Origin: Paramecium pentaurelia
Lineage: Eukaryota; Ciliophora; Oligohymenophorea; Peniculida; Parameciidae
DNA length: 64,000 bases
Direction of reading: 5' to 3'
NCBI GenBank assembly: GCA_905183005.1
Contig: CAJJDO010000035.1
Span: 62,001-126,000 of the forward strand
A program made the translations under genes and the position numbers. A model generated the notes under the pieces. The model worked only from the letters and a program-made list of their open reading frames with translations. It had not been told where the DNA came from and did not search any database. Shown here in pieces: positions 36,975 through 50,138 of this stretch; position 1 is the stretch's first letter; each line of letters opens with the position of its first letter.

Positions 36975-39900
36975 ATGAATGAAATAACAGAGTTTACTAT
37001 TCTTTAATTGAAAAGTTAATTAGAAAGTTCATTAGAAAACACTGGGTCTTAATCTAAAGAAAGCTTAAAATTATTACTATAATATAGTAGGATGCTTAGC
37101 AGTTATGCAGAATAGCAAACTAATAATAAAGCTATTACAATTTTGAATCAAGGTAATATTTATTTGTCAATTATTATTTAAGCTTTTAAAATGTTATTAC
37201 CTGATAAACCTCCAAAACTCTTAAGTATTTAATTCTAATACTGGAGATTATTGATTATGACTGCTATTAAATTATGTAAAGCATTAGAGATTAATGGGTA
37301 GTTGCAGCAAGGCTTAAATGTATTGATTTAGATTGAGAACATTACCAAATAATATAATAAATCACTTGAATGGGCTTTAAATGTAGAATTGGAGTATCTT
37401 TATTATCATTTGGCCATAATCTGGGAAAAATTATAAAATAAAGAAAGAACTTTTTATGCTGCTAATGAATGTATTTTACTTCTTAAAAGTAATCTCAAAA
37501 ATAAAGCAGAATAAAAACAAATACATATGATAGCTGAGATGCTTAAATTATAATCATAAACAAAAAATTCAATTCATCAATAATTATCTTACTTTAATTA
37601 AATACATTTTTATTAATCTAAATATTTGGGAGACAATCATAAAGAGACAATAAAAACTATAATGAGGATAAATTAACTTAAGTCTGAAATTCAATTTGAA
37701 AAAGAAATAGAGGAATTCAGTAAAGAAGATTTTAAGAAAAAACTACCTTTTTAAGAAGTCTCATAAATAGATTTTTATGGAGAGGAAAAATCATTTAATT
37801 TAGAATAATAATAATAATAATAATAAACTAAATAATTTGATTCTAAAGAATATTTAAGATAAAGATTATTTAATTAATAAAAACAACTTGTTATACATGC
37901 TAAAAATAATTCTCAATCAAAATCATCTCTTCGAATAAGTCATTAATCAAAGAAAAGTTTAGAAGATTTTAAAAGATTCACAGATACTAAAATTAATTTA
38001 AAAATTAATTCTAGAACATCTAGTTCTGGTGATAATAAATTTTATTATTTTTTAAATGTTAACAATTTACAGTAATTTTTATTTTAATTATTAGAGGGAG
38101 AACAAAAACTGAAACTACATAGTATAGAACAACCTAGAGTAAAAATTAAGATAGATTAACACCATAGGGAATTCCTAGTTAATAATTTAGATGTAAAACT
38201 AATAAATCTAATGTATCACTTAATAATACCTAAAATTAATAAGAATTGAATAGTGGCAAAAATGTAAAGGATGATGTATTTAAAGATTTAATGACTTAAA
38301 GACCTAAGAGTAGTATAGCTTAATAAAGATTAGCCAAACAATTATAAATGACAATAGGACATTAAGTAATAGCTAATAAAAAGTCATCTTAATAAATATA
38401 ATTAAGCAATTCAAAGCCTATTGAAAGAATGTTAAAAAAATTAAATACTTAAGAATTAAACCTAAAAAAAAGAGTATTAAATTTATAATAGCCAATATAA
38501 CATTCTGAAGTCAGTACTAAAAAATCAAATTAAGCTTAAGAAATAGTTTTTGGCCCTTAATCTTAAAAATCAATTAATTTGGTAACATCTGGAGGTATGT
38601 TATATGTTTTTAATAAGATGATCATACTTAAAAGAGGAGTGACCTTGATTTGTTTGAATATAATTTAGAGAAAATAATTAAGATTTAGAGATTCTTTAGA
38701 TTTAAATTAAAATAATTTCATAATTATGATATAAAGCATGAAAAAATTAATTTAAATAAATTTAGTGTAGGATTTGTTCATGAAGATGAAGATAAATTTG
38801 CTGATAAAACTCCTGCTTTACGGGGCAAATCAAATAATTTTAAATTTGCCTATTAAAGGAGTAACACATCTTCAGTAGAATCTATTAAATTTGCTAGCAA
38901 GAGAGATAATTTTTTATAGCCATAATTATTCTAATACAAATAAAAGGATCATTCATTTAATAGTTAAGCAAGTAGTAAATTAATAAATCAAAAATCAGGA
39001 AGCAATAGTTAGATAAAGTAAAATTAGTAAATAATAACATAGTGAATAATCTTCAGAATCTTTATAAGATTTTGAATAACAAGTTTTAAATATTGACAAA
39101 AAATGGTTTTATGAAGAGTACATTTAAGGTTAATGTTTCTTTTTTTGTGATGATCAAGCAGATTAAATTATGAGACTTTTAAAATTTAAAGTTAAATTTC
39201 TACATTAAAATGAGGATGATAATATTAGTCTCTTATGTGAATTAGAAATAGAAAAAGGTTTTCAATCTCATATTATAATACTTCCAATAGTTTTATCAAT
39301 GAAGAATTGGAAATTGTATGCAAAAATGAAAGGTTTATAATTCTTTTTAAATTTATTAAAAGAATTTGTAGAATAAAATTTCCCAATAATTCCTTAAACA
39401 ACAAAAATTCTCATCTATAAAGGTCAATACTTCGATATGCTTTTAGAATCCATTATATAATTAATTTCTGTGATAATGAAGAATATTTGTAGTGAAAGAA
39501 AGTTAGTTGGAGTAAAGTTGTATTATACAAAAGATGTTTAAATAAAGAAAAATAGAAAAATGATTTAATAATATTATTAAAAATAGAGACAAGAGCAGAA
39601 ATAATATTATTTTAAGTCATTATAATTTTTTATGAATCACTATGATATAAGAATAAACAAAAGAGCAAGTTCCATAGATTTGAATCTTAAAAGTTTGATG
39701 GGCAATGAAATAGCTAAGTAAAAGTTAAAAGCAGCTGAAAATGCTGTATTATTTGCAATTAAAGCTAAAACATCAATTTAAAATTAACCTCCTAAACCAC
39801 CTGTAATTCCTTTGATGTTATTTGATGATGATAATGTTTAATCTCCTTAAATATTAGAAGTATCTATGAGAGATCCTGATGTTAATAGAATGTAATTAAA

Positions 39901-42900
39901 AAACATTATCAATCCTTAAAAAAGAAGATAATCAATTTAAGAGTAAGAAATGAATAGATTCAGTAATCTTTTTCAATAAAATTAGAAAGTTCATCATTAA
40001 AGAAATCATTCTAATTTAACACCCAAAAAGACATCTGATAGTATTTTTAAAAAGACATTCACAATTGAAACAAATCTATTATAATAAAAAATCTTAACTC
40101 GTCCTTAAACTATAATTCAATAAGTTGATTAATCATTTTCAAGTAAATCCTAATAATCTTAGACTTCTTCTAATAATTAATCAAAAGATCATGATTTATA
40201 ACCACCATCTATATCACATAGTGTATCATTAAGTTAATAGCCTCCTCCTTCATTTAAGAAAAAAAATGTTGGAAATGTTTCATAATCTTAATAAGGAAAT
40301 ACAACAAATTCAGTTTAAAATTTACTTGATACATAATAAAATTTAGTTGCCCATTAATTATTTGATACATAAGCTTTAGAAGGTTTAGAGTTGATTCCTG
40401 AACAAGAAAATGAATTGGAGTAGAAAATAATAACTATATATTAAAAAGATGATCATTTTACAGTATCACCATAATGGAAGATAAAAAGGAAGGCTACTAT
40501 TCATAATTTTTAATTTGAATATTTTTGGAATTAACACAAATAATAAAAAAAAGTATTTTAGAAAATTTATAATAATCCTTTTAATATAAAAGAAATATTA
40601 ATGGTTGGAACATAATAAATTGATAAATAATATTTTTTAATAAGTGTGACATAAATATTAAAAGAATAGATTTAAATATTTAATCAATCTGTATTAAATA
40701 ATAAAGAATTAGTTAAAATTCAAATAACATATCGTTTAGCATATCCATATGATAATGTATGGTAAGATAGTATAGTAATTAAATTTAAAGAATTTATAAA
40801 GTGGTTTGTACCAGATTTTGAATTATCTAGTTATATTTAATATTTTGGATTAAGTAAAAATCAAAAGATTCAAGCTTTGTCTTATTTAGGTCGTTATGCA
40901 CATATAAAAGAATCAAAAATTAAATTAGAATATTATGAAGAAAAGCGTAATAAAAATAAAATCAAATAACACTAAAGGAGAGATATTGAAATCTCAAGAA
41001 TGAAATAAATTGAAGGTATGTTAATTAGAGATAACATGGATTTATATTACATATAAATATTAGGATTGAATAATTTATATTAAGAATTATTGAAAGAAAG
41101 AAAGATATTAGAAGAGAAAATAAAAAGAAAAGAAGAGAGATTAAGACTTTTTCTTTAATTAACTGATCCAAATAAATTAGACCCTACAACTTAATAACCA
41201 AAATATATTGGATATGATTATGATGGTGATTCTGAGGAAAAAACAATTTAAGTTCCACTTAATCTTTAAATGTAGATTTTAAAATCATATAATACTGTTG
41301 TTTATTTGAAATAATAAAAATAAATAATTAAGATACAATCAACATATTTAATTTGGGAAGGTGACAATATCAAAATGTGGAGACCATTCTAAAGAAAGAT
41401 TTGGCAATAGGTTAAGATTGAAAATAAAGATAAACTTATTAATGCTATTCAATGTAAATTAAGAAATTATATACTGAAATAAATTATAGTAAAGATATTA
41501 AGTTTAAATGGTAAGAAATATATAATAAAGTAATAAAAATAGTTTGTATAAAATAATTCCTCATAAGAACTACTTTATTAATATTTTTAATTAAAATAAT
41601 TTTCAAATTAGTAATTTTATAAGTTTTTAAGTATATTACGTGTTTAATTATTGTAATTAGATGATTGTTCACATTTATGGAATTCATATTTTAAATAATA
41701 TAAATAATTATAACATTGTTATATTTCTTAAATTGGGGATTGTTTATTAGAAATTATTGTATTAATTGATAATTTTGCATAAGTTTTAAATTAAAATTTA
41801 AATAGATATGTATTTATAAGAATCAATATTTATGAGAAATAGAATATGAAAACAAAAATGCATAAATTAGTTTTAACTCTTGATGATTTACATATAACAT
41901 CAAAGAAATAATATGATTTAAATAATGAAAATATAACTCAAATTATTTTTGATGATGTATAAAAATTGATGCACAAATATGTAAGTTATGAAAATTAAGG
42001 TGTTACAAAACATCCTACTTTAGTAATTAAGAATAGTAAATTAAATAGAACATTTAAATTAGTTAATTCATTACCTTGGCTTCATAATTTTAATTATGAT
42101 GAATTTTAAGTAACACTTTACCCTTAAAAATTTTAATTCTATCATCCTTAAGGGTTACATCCTAAAATAATATGTAAAGTTGTTAAATTTTTAAAAATTC
42201 CTTAAGTATTTTCAAAAAGACATCATTCATTTTATGATAATTATGAAAAATAATATGATAAATTATAAGAAGATTTTACTTTTAGAGTACCTTGTATAAT
42301 TACAATAGAGAAATTTTAAGAAATTTCAAGTTTTTATATTTATATTTATTTTCCTCAATTTTGCAGAAGATTTATTACAAAATTACATTTTGATGATATA
42401 TTAATAAATTAAGATTTCAATTTAAAATTAAATTTTTAATTTAAAGAATAATTAAGAATTCATAGAAGTGAAAAATTATGGTAAAGTTTAATAGAATCAT
42501 TTAAGATTGTAATTAATGATTAAAAGAAATTAATTTTGTAAATTGAGAAATTTAAATTGTCTTGTATATTATAAGAAGTAGTATATTAAAAAATAAAATA
42601 AATTGAAAAGAGTTAAGAATCAATCCTATTTATTGTTAATATTGAAAAAAAGATTGAATAAGATCCAGAATAACTTTTGATTCATTATCCATTTGAAAGA
42701 ATGAAATTACAAGAAGCAAAAAATTATAGTATGTTTCTAAAATTATAATGGCTAAATCAATATGATAATATTTAATCTTATAGATTACCATTATATGAAT
42801 TAATGATTGGTTATTTTGAAAAAACAATAAAAGGTTTTAATATGTTTGATTATAAATTTAAATTGGTAGATTTGATAAGAATGTGTTAAATTTCAGTTGA

Positions 42901-43318
42901 AAATATTATTATGAATTTTTCTATGAATTAAACAATTAATTACAATAATACATTAGATTAATTGATGCCCTAATAACTTACTTACAATATTAATCAAACT
43001 ATTAAATTAAATATCAATTTAAAAACCATATAAGTAGATAAATCTATGTATAAATTATTGTATAGAGGAGTTTTATTGAGAAAACCATCAATTTTAGTAG
43101 GTATATACTAAAAGTTACATAAACAATAATTATATTTTTATATATAAAGAGCAAAAGATTGTGAATCATTTATTCATAAAATCAGATTTTAAGAGATAGA
43201 AAATATTTATCCAGGATTTTAATTGAATTTATAAATTAATTAAAGATCAATTGGTCCTAATATTTTTAAAATACTTAAAAATAGATTGATTGTATAAAGT
43301 TATTATCAATTAAATTGA
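36975..43318 (+). CDS. Giant protein of 2,080 residues, unknown family
   Basis: Introns 37153-37182, 38072-38094, 38595-38617 and 39018-39042 all lie in the first third; from 39043 to 43318 the frame is open for 1,425 codons. N-terminal about 200 residues look helical and TPR-like (LQYSRMLSSYAEQQTNNKAI, WALNVELEYLYYHLAIIWEK). A long Ser/Gln/Lys-rich disordered region follows, with a Gln run at 37807-37827. From about residue 650 there are folded-looking blocks (KKWFYEEYIQGQCFFFCDDQ, IEKGFQSHIIILPIVLSMKN), including a repeated-looking pattern of beta-rich stretches with LTLDDLHIT-like turns. A coiled segment (LKERKILEEKIKRKEERL) sits near 1,320. No signal peptide or membrane segment. Possibly ciliary or cortical; I cannot assign a function. 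Stop 131 bp from the convergent gene. Confidence 0.85.
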
Positions 43319-43449
43319 AATACTATATATCAAAGTTTTTGTTTTGAAATATAATAATAATTAAGTATTAAAATGTGCATATTGTATTATTATAAGTTTC
43401 CAATTGGAATTAAAGAAAACATAGCATACAAGAAATTTGTATGAATATA

Positions 43450-44091
43450 TCATTTATTTATTTAAAAATGTACTTTTCTTTTTGATTCTGCATCACCTTA
43501 AGTTTACATTTTTCGAAATTAACTATATTTTAATTCTTATTTCATTATGCTTTTTACAGATTTATTATCAGCACTATTACTTCTATGACTATCATTTTCA
43601 CTTTTTTCTTCAAAAGTAACTCTATGCTCAGAAAATGACTTTAATTTATTTAATTTTTTTGAATCGAAAGACCTCAAAGAGTTCTTAGGCTAAAAATCAC
43701 AAAGAGGAGAATCATCTTTTCTTTTTTTCTTTAATGAACGTTATGATGTAATAGGACTTTGTTGTACATCTGCTATCTGTTTTGGTAAATCCTCTAGATT
43801 CATTACAATTTCTGCAACTAATTAAATGTCTTTGTTAGAGTATTCAGACCGTTTACTTCCTAAAGACCTTAAATCTGCAAACCCAGGAGTTGCAGGATCT
43901 TCACATTTATTTGGATTAACTGAGAGTTTCTCCTTTTGGGAAGGAGTCTTAAATTGGACCAAACATTATTCTTGTTGCTTTTTTATAGATTTCTTTGAGG
44001 ATTTTATGGATGATTTCTCAGTGTCTTCAATTTTAAGCACAATTTCAGATTATTAGTCACTAGATAAAGAACAACAATTTGAGCTCCCCAT
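43450..44091 (-). CDS. N-terminally acylated Ser/Lys-rich protein, unknown function
   Basis: 213 residues, no intron, from ATG 44091 to TGA 43452-43450. Begins MGSSNCCSLSSD, a strong myristoylation signal with two nearby Cys for palmitoylation, so it should be membrane-attached. The rest is hydrophilic and probably disordered, with many Ser next to Lys (KSSKKSIKKQQE, RSLKKKRKDDS, SFDSKKLNKLKSFSEH), which looks like a phosphorylated adaptor. No folded domain recognised. It is head-to-head, across 501 bp, with the MGAEQS pseudokinase, which suggests co-expression and possibly shared membrane location (inference). Confidence 0.72.
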
Positions 44092-44592
44092 AATTTAATG
44101 TATTAAATAATACTCACTAAAATTCTTTTAGATGAACCAAATATTATCAAAAAGTAATGTTTATCGAATAAGATTGATTGGAACTTTAAGAAAATTGAAT
44201 CTAAAAAGGTAGCAATTTAAAGACATAAAATTAATAATAGATACTATTAGTGAAATATTTTGAAAAATTAAAATGAACATAATTTTATTATAATTATAGT
44301 ATAATTTTATTAAAATAGTTAAATGAAATAATTTCAAATATCTATTAAAGATGATCATAAAATAGTTCTCTCTCATATTTATTAAATAAAGGTAATTAAT
44401 AAAAAAAATACTTTTGTTACTATTTAATTTTTTATTGAATATGATAACACATTTAGAAGGTCTTTAAAAGAATGTGATAAGAGAATAAATGCTAAAAATT
44501 TGTGATAAAAATAGAATCTATTAAATTTGATAATTTAACTGATATTTTTATTTATCTGTTAAAATTATTATTATATTTATTTATCTGTCTTA
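44092..44592. other. Divergent intergenic spacer of two acylated-protein genes
   Basis: 501 bp between the two start codons. AT-rich, no gene or motif recognised; should carry both promoters. Confidence 0.45.
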
Positions 44593-46049
44593 ATGGGTGC
44601 AGAATAATCTGTAGCACAAGGAATTGTTAAATCAAAGAACTTTACAATTTTAGGTTATAAGGAAAATGAAATCTATGGATCTTTCAAATTAATTGAATCT
44701 CAATCAAAATAATATGCCATGGTCTCTAAGACTTGTTAGAATTATGAAGATTATACTAATTTATGTTAGATACTCAAAGAAACTTAATCTCTGAATGAAA
44801 TTGATCATTTAGTAAAATTAGTAGAAGTTGATACTCAAGAAGAAACTAATTTATGTAGTACATTCTATAGAGTCACTGCCTTATATGAATATTATGATAT
44901 AAATCTAAGACAAATCACAAAATAAGCATCAATAAATTGTTTATTTGTTTTGAAGTGTCTAGCAGATATACTGAGTTAATTATATGGACATAACATTGTA
45001 CATGGAAATTTAACTCCAGATTATGTATTAATTGAGAAGATTAAGGGAGAAATAAAATTGAATAATTGTACCTAATTAACTGGGTATAATCATTACAAAA
45101 GAATATTATCAGGTGATAGTTTATGGTATTTATCACCTGAATTACTTACTGCATTAGGTAAGAAGGAACTCAGACCTTAATATAATCACGAGAAGAATGA
45201 AGTATATTAATTAGGATTGATAGCTTTAGAGTTTTGGGGAAATTGTAATATTTCAGAGATTTATGATAAATAGAATTATAAAATGAATGAAAGTATATAT
45301 TTATTTAATATATGATAGATATAATATAGGAATCAATAGATGAATTTGGAGTGAGAAATGGATATGTATTAAAAAATGTGATAAAATAAATGTTGTAGGA
45401 AGATCCAAATGCTAGACCAACAATGACTGAATTGAGTTAATCATTTAAACAGTTATTTGAGATACAATAATAAGTAGAAGAGCCAAAAGTTTAAAATTAT
45501 GAAGAGTAGGGAAATTAATATGAATAAACAAATAATTATTAAGAAATAAACAAAGAAACACATGAAGTTTAAGATGAAGTATTATAATTTAATAAAGAAT
45601 CATTTTAATATTAAGAGGGAACCAAGAGGGATATTCAAAATGAAAACTCACCTAGAGTTTAATTTGAAGAATCACCTAAAAAAATGGAAAAATAAAATGT
45701 AGATTTTAATAGCCAATCAGTAAAGTAGTCTATAAATTAATCAATAAAAGAATTCTATGTAACAGGATCAATTGCTGCTTAATTTGGATAATTAAATTTA
45801 CTTGATAGTAATTCAGACTATAAGACTATTGGAATTACTCAATTATAAGATGATGGAGATGTACTATAAGAAAAGTCATAAAACCATCCTACTTCACCAA
45901 AAGGGTAAGATTCTATCAAACCAAAAAAGAGTGTGAAGGTTAATACAGCTTCAGCAAACAAAAAGGGAGTTTCAATAAAAAGACCTAAACATGAGATTAT
46001 GGACACTAAATTGCCTAAATAAGCTGTGGTTGTGAGCAAAAAAAGATGA
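44593..46049 (+). CDS. Acylated pseudokinase-like protein
   Basis: 476 residues, one intron (45293-45318). MGAEQSVAQG suggests myristoylation. Residues about 15-280 keep a kinase fold outline: GSFKLIE and YAMVSKT (strands 1-3), HLVKLVEV, then LYGHNIVHGNLTPDYVLI in place of HRDLKPxN, and DSLWYLSPELL in place of the APE segment. The catalytic Asp is replaced by Asn, and no DFG is present (KLNNCTQLTG instead), so it is probably catalytically dead and acts as a scaffold. The end of the C-lobe keeps the DPNARPTMTEL motif typical of kinases. The last about 170 residues are acidic/Gln-rich, ending in a basic tail (KKSVKVNTASANKKGVSIK). Confidence 0.78.
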
Positions 46050-46556
46050 TATAAAAATTATATTACTATAAATTATTATTAATTTTATTTTCAATTTCTT
46101 AATATATTCTTATATAAGGAATTCAAAATTAAAATATAAGGGATTATTTCCATGATTATATGGCTAAATCTAAAACTTGTTCATTTTTTAGTAATGATGT
46201 TTAATATCGAAGTAAGAAATAGAATTTTCATATAAATTTATAGATTCTAATTGAATTTATAAAATCTTATTCTAAAAATTAAGTTTTAGTCCTTAATTTA
46301 CAAAATAAGATAAGAAAATCTAAAATTTTATATAGATTTAATTTCATCATTATATTGACTATATAAATAAAATTTGAAATAGAGTAATTTAAATATCTCA
46401 AATTAGAAAAGAGAAAAACTTTTTTAATGATGATTTAAATGTTGCAGATAGTAATGTTTAATTCTTTTTCTATAATAGTAAGTATAATTTATAAAATAAA
46501 AATGTTTATATAGATTACTATAAACATGATCCTAAAATTTGATTTTATATTTAATA
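46050..46556. other. Convergent intergenic spacer
   Basis: About 500 bp between two facing stop codons. AT-rich; no supported gene, RNA or repeat. Confidence 0.45.
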
Positions 46557-47449
46557 TCATTAAAATATTTTTGCAAATTCTGTCTTAAATTCTTCTGCTC
46601 CTTCCTTGGTTGTGAACATTACTTTTAATATATCAACAGATATAGAATTCTTTTCATCCTTTTCACCTTATTCTCCTTATTTACTATCTTATTTTTCTTT
46701 TCTACTAATAGCTTTAATAATTAAATTTTCTGCCTTCTATCCCAAGGGTTTGATCTCTGAAAATCCTTTGACGAATTAGCCTGTATACAATGATTATTAT
46801 ATTGCATTTCTAAATAGTAGATAAATAAAATACCTATAAACAAGATAGTAAGATTCTCCAGTTTTAGTTTTTTCAATGGCAACAGATCCCTTTTCTAAAA
46901 TATCGTTGGTATTTTTTCTAAACTTTTCAACATTTACCTTTAATTAAAATTGCAAATTACCTTTACTAATTATTCTGTGTTTGAAGTATAATTATATTTC
47001 ATTACTATTTATTATGGTTCATCATCTTCTGGTTTTTACTCATCCTATCCTATAAATATTAATATTTAATGAATACCATCATCTTCTCCAGGATCACTAT
47101 CATCAGATTTTGGAGCCTTATAACTAATGCCAAACAAGGATGGTCCTGGTTTTGTTAGATCTACATTAACATTGCTTAAAACTGAAGGTCCAGAACTGAA
47201 AATTCCAGTTGTTGGTTAGGATGACCCAAATAAACTTCCTTAAAATATTGAGGATGTTTAATTGTTATTGAATAAATTTTATCCATTTATCATTGATCCA
47301 AATAAACTTGGAACTTTATTTTCTGTCTTTTATGCTTCATTTTTCTCTTCATTCTATTATTTATTTTCTGAAGGTGTATTTTTATCATCCTCTTAACCTT
47401 TATGAGACTCATCCACTTTTGTTGCAAATTCAGCGGATTATTAGGCCAT
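46557..47449 (-). CDS. Ran-binding domain protein with FG motifs (Nup50/RanBP3-like)
   Basis: 270 residues, introns 46810-46833, 46938-46966, 47050-47076. The N-terminal half is polar with nucleoporin-style phenylalanine motifs (PSLFGSM, GSLFGSSQ, TGIFSSG, PSLFGIS). The C-terminal about 130 residues fit a RanBP1-type PH domain: MKYNYTSNTEQLVNVEKFRK, DILEKGSVAIEKTKTGESYY, LYTGQFVKGFSEIKPLGQKA, then an ending ILKVMFTTKEGAEEFKTEF as in RanBDs. Likely works at the nuclear pore or in Ran-GTP-dependent transport. The classic RanBD residues are only partly kept, so binding to Ran is inferred. The first exon start (ATG 47449) is the only in-frame Met before the FG stretch. Confidence 0.78.
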
Positions 47450-47526
47450 GAATAATTTAAATATTTAAATTTTTATATATGTGCTTTTAAAGAATATGAA
47501 TAAAAATATCGAAATTCTGTTCCTAT

Positions 47527-48456
47527 TCAATTAATCACATTAGGATCTGATTGTATATCTTCTTCTTGAACATAATAATCTTCTAAATCAAGATTAACAT
47601 AATAGTTTCCTTATGTTTCATAATTAAGAAAATCCTATTAATCATGAAAAAGATATTTCAATTATGATATGAATTCCAATACTTTGATTTAATAAAAACA
47701 CATTTTTTTTTTGTAAATTTCAAATACTTCATCTGATGAAGAATTTATAAGATTATTCATATTTAGATCTTCATCATCCCCAGTTTTAATTATTTAAATC
47801 AAGAGGTTTTTAAAGATAACTTAAATATCTTTTAAATTTTTTGTAGCTAAGAACTTTTCAATTTAATAATTTGTAATTTATTCAATTGAAAATTTATTTT
47901 CTAATTATTCTAATATTTAAATTAATTCATAATAAAATTGTTCATCTAATAAAAAATAAAATTCCCTTAATAACTTATACCATTATTTATTTTCTAAATG
48001 TTAATTTTCATATTTATTAATTTTACAATTTTAATCCTTAAAAAAAAAAACAACTATTCTCGATTTTGTCTTTTTTTTTTAAGAATTTTATTCAAGATAA
48101 TTATTTGAAAAATTTACCAGAAATTCAAACAAAGGTTAACTTTATTTTATTTATTTTTGTAATTCCTCCTTTTACATTCTTTTAATTTCATCTTTTTCAT
48201 TTTTTGAATTTCTTTTTGCTCCAGCTAAATGAATAGAAACATGTCTTCCATTCTTTAATAAAAAGTATAAAATATTTTTAATTTATATATTACTGCTCCA
48301 AATATTTCGGTTATCAATTTTAGTAGTATTTAAGTTAGGAGGCTTACCTACATTTTTTTTTTTAATTTCTTAATTTCCTTATCCTTTATAATTACATTTA
48401 ATTTTTGACTTTTTGTGAGCTTGATAGGATTTTTTGGTTCTAATATTTTTTCTCAT
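47527..48456 (-). CDS. Unknown protein, basic N-terminus and acidic C-terminus
   Basis: Continuous 309-residue frame without introns. N-terminus very basic (MRKNIRTKKSYQAHKKSKIK). A compact stretch IQIKNILYFLLKNGRHVSIH near residue 55-75 has the look of an Alba-type or RNase P-subunit helix-strand, but this is weak. The middle is helical (LLREFYFLLDEQFYYELIQI) and the tail acidic (NLDLEDYYVQEEDIQSD). A GTA...AAG segment at 48253-48293 looks like an intron, but removing it breaks the frame. 77 bp upstream of the RanBD gene on the same strand. Nucleic-acid binding is plausible; no family assigned. Confidence 0.62.
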
Positions 48457-48674
48457 TATTTATTTGATTGTAATTCTATTAAGAAAAGAATATAATAACA
48501 TATATTTATATAAGAATAATTTTTTGATTTATAATGTATATTTGATTATTAAACTAAATTAGTGAACACAATTTATAATATATATATATAGAAATTTAAA
48601 TAAATTCTCATATAATTGTAAAATTAGATTTTTTTATAAATAAAATAGATTCTAAGTGTAATTGATATATAAAT

Positions 48675-50138
48675 TCAAAATAAATCAATATTAGTTAGGT
48701 CTTTATATAATTAATTATTTAATTTTATTCTAAAAGATATAATTTTAATATATTACCTTTTTTAAATACCAAATCCTACCATATCAAATCTAAATATATT
48801 TTCACTAATTTTTATTTCCATTTTGTCTTCTATTCTTAATGGTTGACTTATTTTTTATTATGTTGGATTTAATGGATTTTCATATTATTATAATGACTAC
48901 CAAGTACCATTAGCAGATTGTTTTATTCCTTCTCCATCACATATTTCCCATTAATTTACGTTAAACTTAATTTATGTTTGCTTTCTAGAAACTGTATTCA
49001 TATTAACAATAATATCACAATCCTAAGACCTTCCTATTTTAAATATTTTTGATCCTCCTGGTCTTGCAATAAAAATAGCCATCTATTTTACTATAGGAGT
49101 ATCAAATTATATTTTTAGAAAAGGACGATTGCAATTTTCTAAACTATATTATTTTCTTCCTTTTTTCTTCATTTAAATATAATTTTATAAATATTCTAGC
49201 ATTTTATATCAAATATCTATACTTTAAAATATATCTTATTCTTCTTTTGATAATCCATGTATTCTGGCTCTATCTCTAGTATGTTCTCTAACAAGAGTTT
49301 AATAAAAATAATCAGTATTTGTTTCTTATTATCTTTTATCTTCAAATTTTAAATTATAAGTGCTTAACTAAACAACATGAAAGTAGAAATCAGCTCCAAT
49401 TAAGTATTTATTATTTTCATTCATTATTCTTGGATTATCTTTTTAAATTCTAACTAAGGTTTTAAGTGATGTTCCACAATCTTAAATATAAAATTTTGGT
49501 TGTTCTCTAAAAAATAAAAAATCAACTTACTTAATAAATTGATGAATAAGTTTGAATACATTTGATGGCAAAGCAGCAAAATTAGAATTGAACTATTTCA
49601 ATGAAAGAAATACTAGGATCTAAGGAGTTATTCTACTAGAATATTTAAATCCAAATTCTGTTGAAATTTTACAAGGGACTTAATCAATATTAGATTCTAT
49701 AGGAGTGAGGCCTTAAAATTTATTCAATTTTCTACCAATATCCAAATTATTTTCACTAGATCTTGAAGTTTTCCTTCTTCTTATTATTTAGATTTCATTT
49801 TTGTGAATTTAATTACCCCCTATGATTCTAACTATAAATGAGAAACATTACTTGTCATCTTGAAGTATATATGTTTTTTAATTAGTCTATTGATGTTATT
49901 TGTAAACATTAATCTTTAAATGTGGAGAATCTCTATTATATTCAGACTTGATTGTCTATAGAGCTACAATGTTTTAATCGTTTCCATTTTAACTTGAAAT
50001 GTTATTTGGAATCTAAAATATTATTAAGAAATTTACAAAATTTTCTATATTCATTTCATTCTCATTTCCATTAGTCGCTGTACCATTTCTTTATAGCTAT
50101 TATAAGTTAAAAGGTTAAATGAAACTTTAAGGATTCAT
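48675..50138 (-). CDS. FHA-domain protein
   Basis: 470 residues, introns 49196-49222 and 49507-49530. The C-terminal about 120 residues form an FHA domain: AIFIARPGGSKIFKIGRSQD, then DIIVNMNTVSRKQTQIKF with the GR and SRK(H-like) phosphothreonine pocket, W-EICDGEG and a late NGTWQS. A possible second, degenerate FHA-like stretch precedes it (FYIQDCGTSLKTLVRI, KYLIGADFYFHVV). The N-terminus is Asn/Gln-rich. FHA proteins read phosphothreonine in DNA-damage and kinase signalling, so a phospho-dependent adaptor is inferred. An apparent TGA in frame at the first intron disappears on splicing. Confidence 0.8.

Noticed and set aside
48253..48293. A 41-nt intron in the unknown basic/acidic gene
   Set aside because: Removing it puts the downstream part out of frame; left in, the whole 930-nt frame is open.
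49196..49222. In-frame TGA inside the FHA-domain gene
   Set aside because: It lies inside a 27-nt GTA...TAG intron whose removal keeps the frame.
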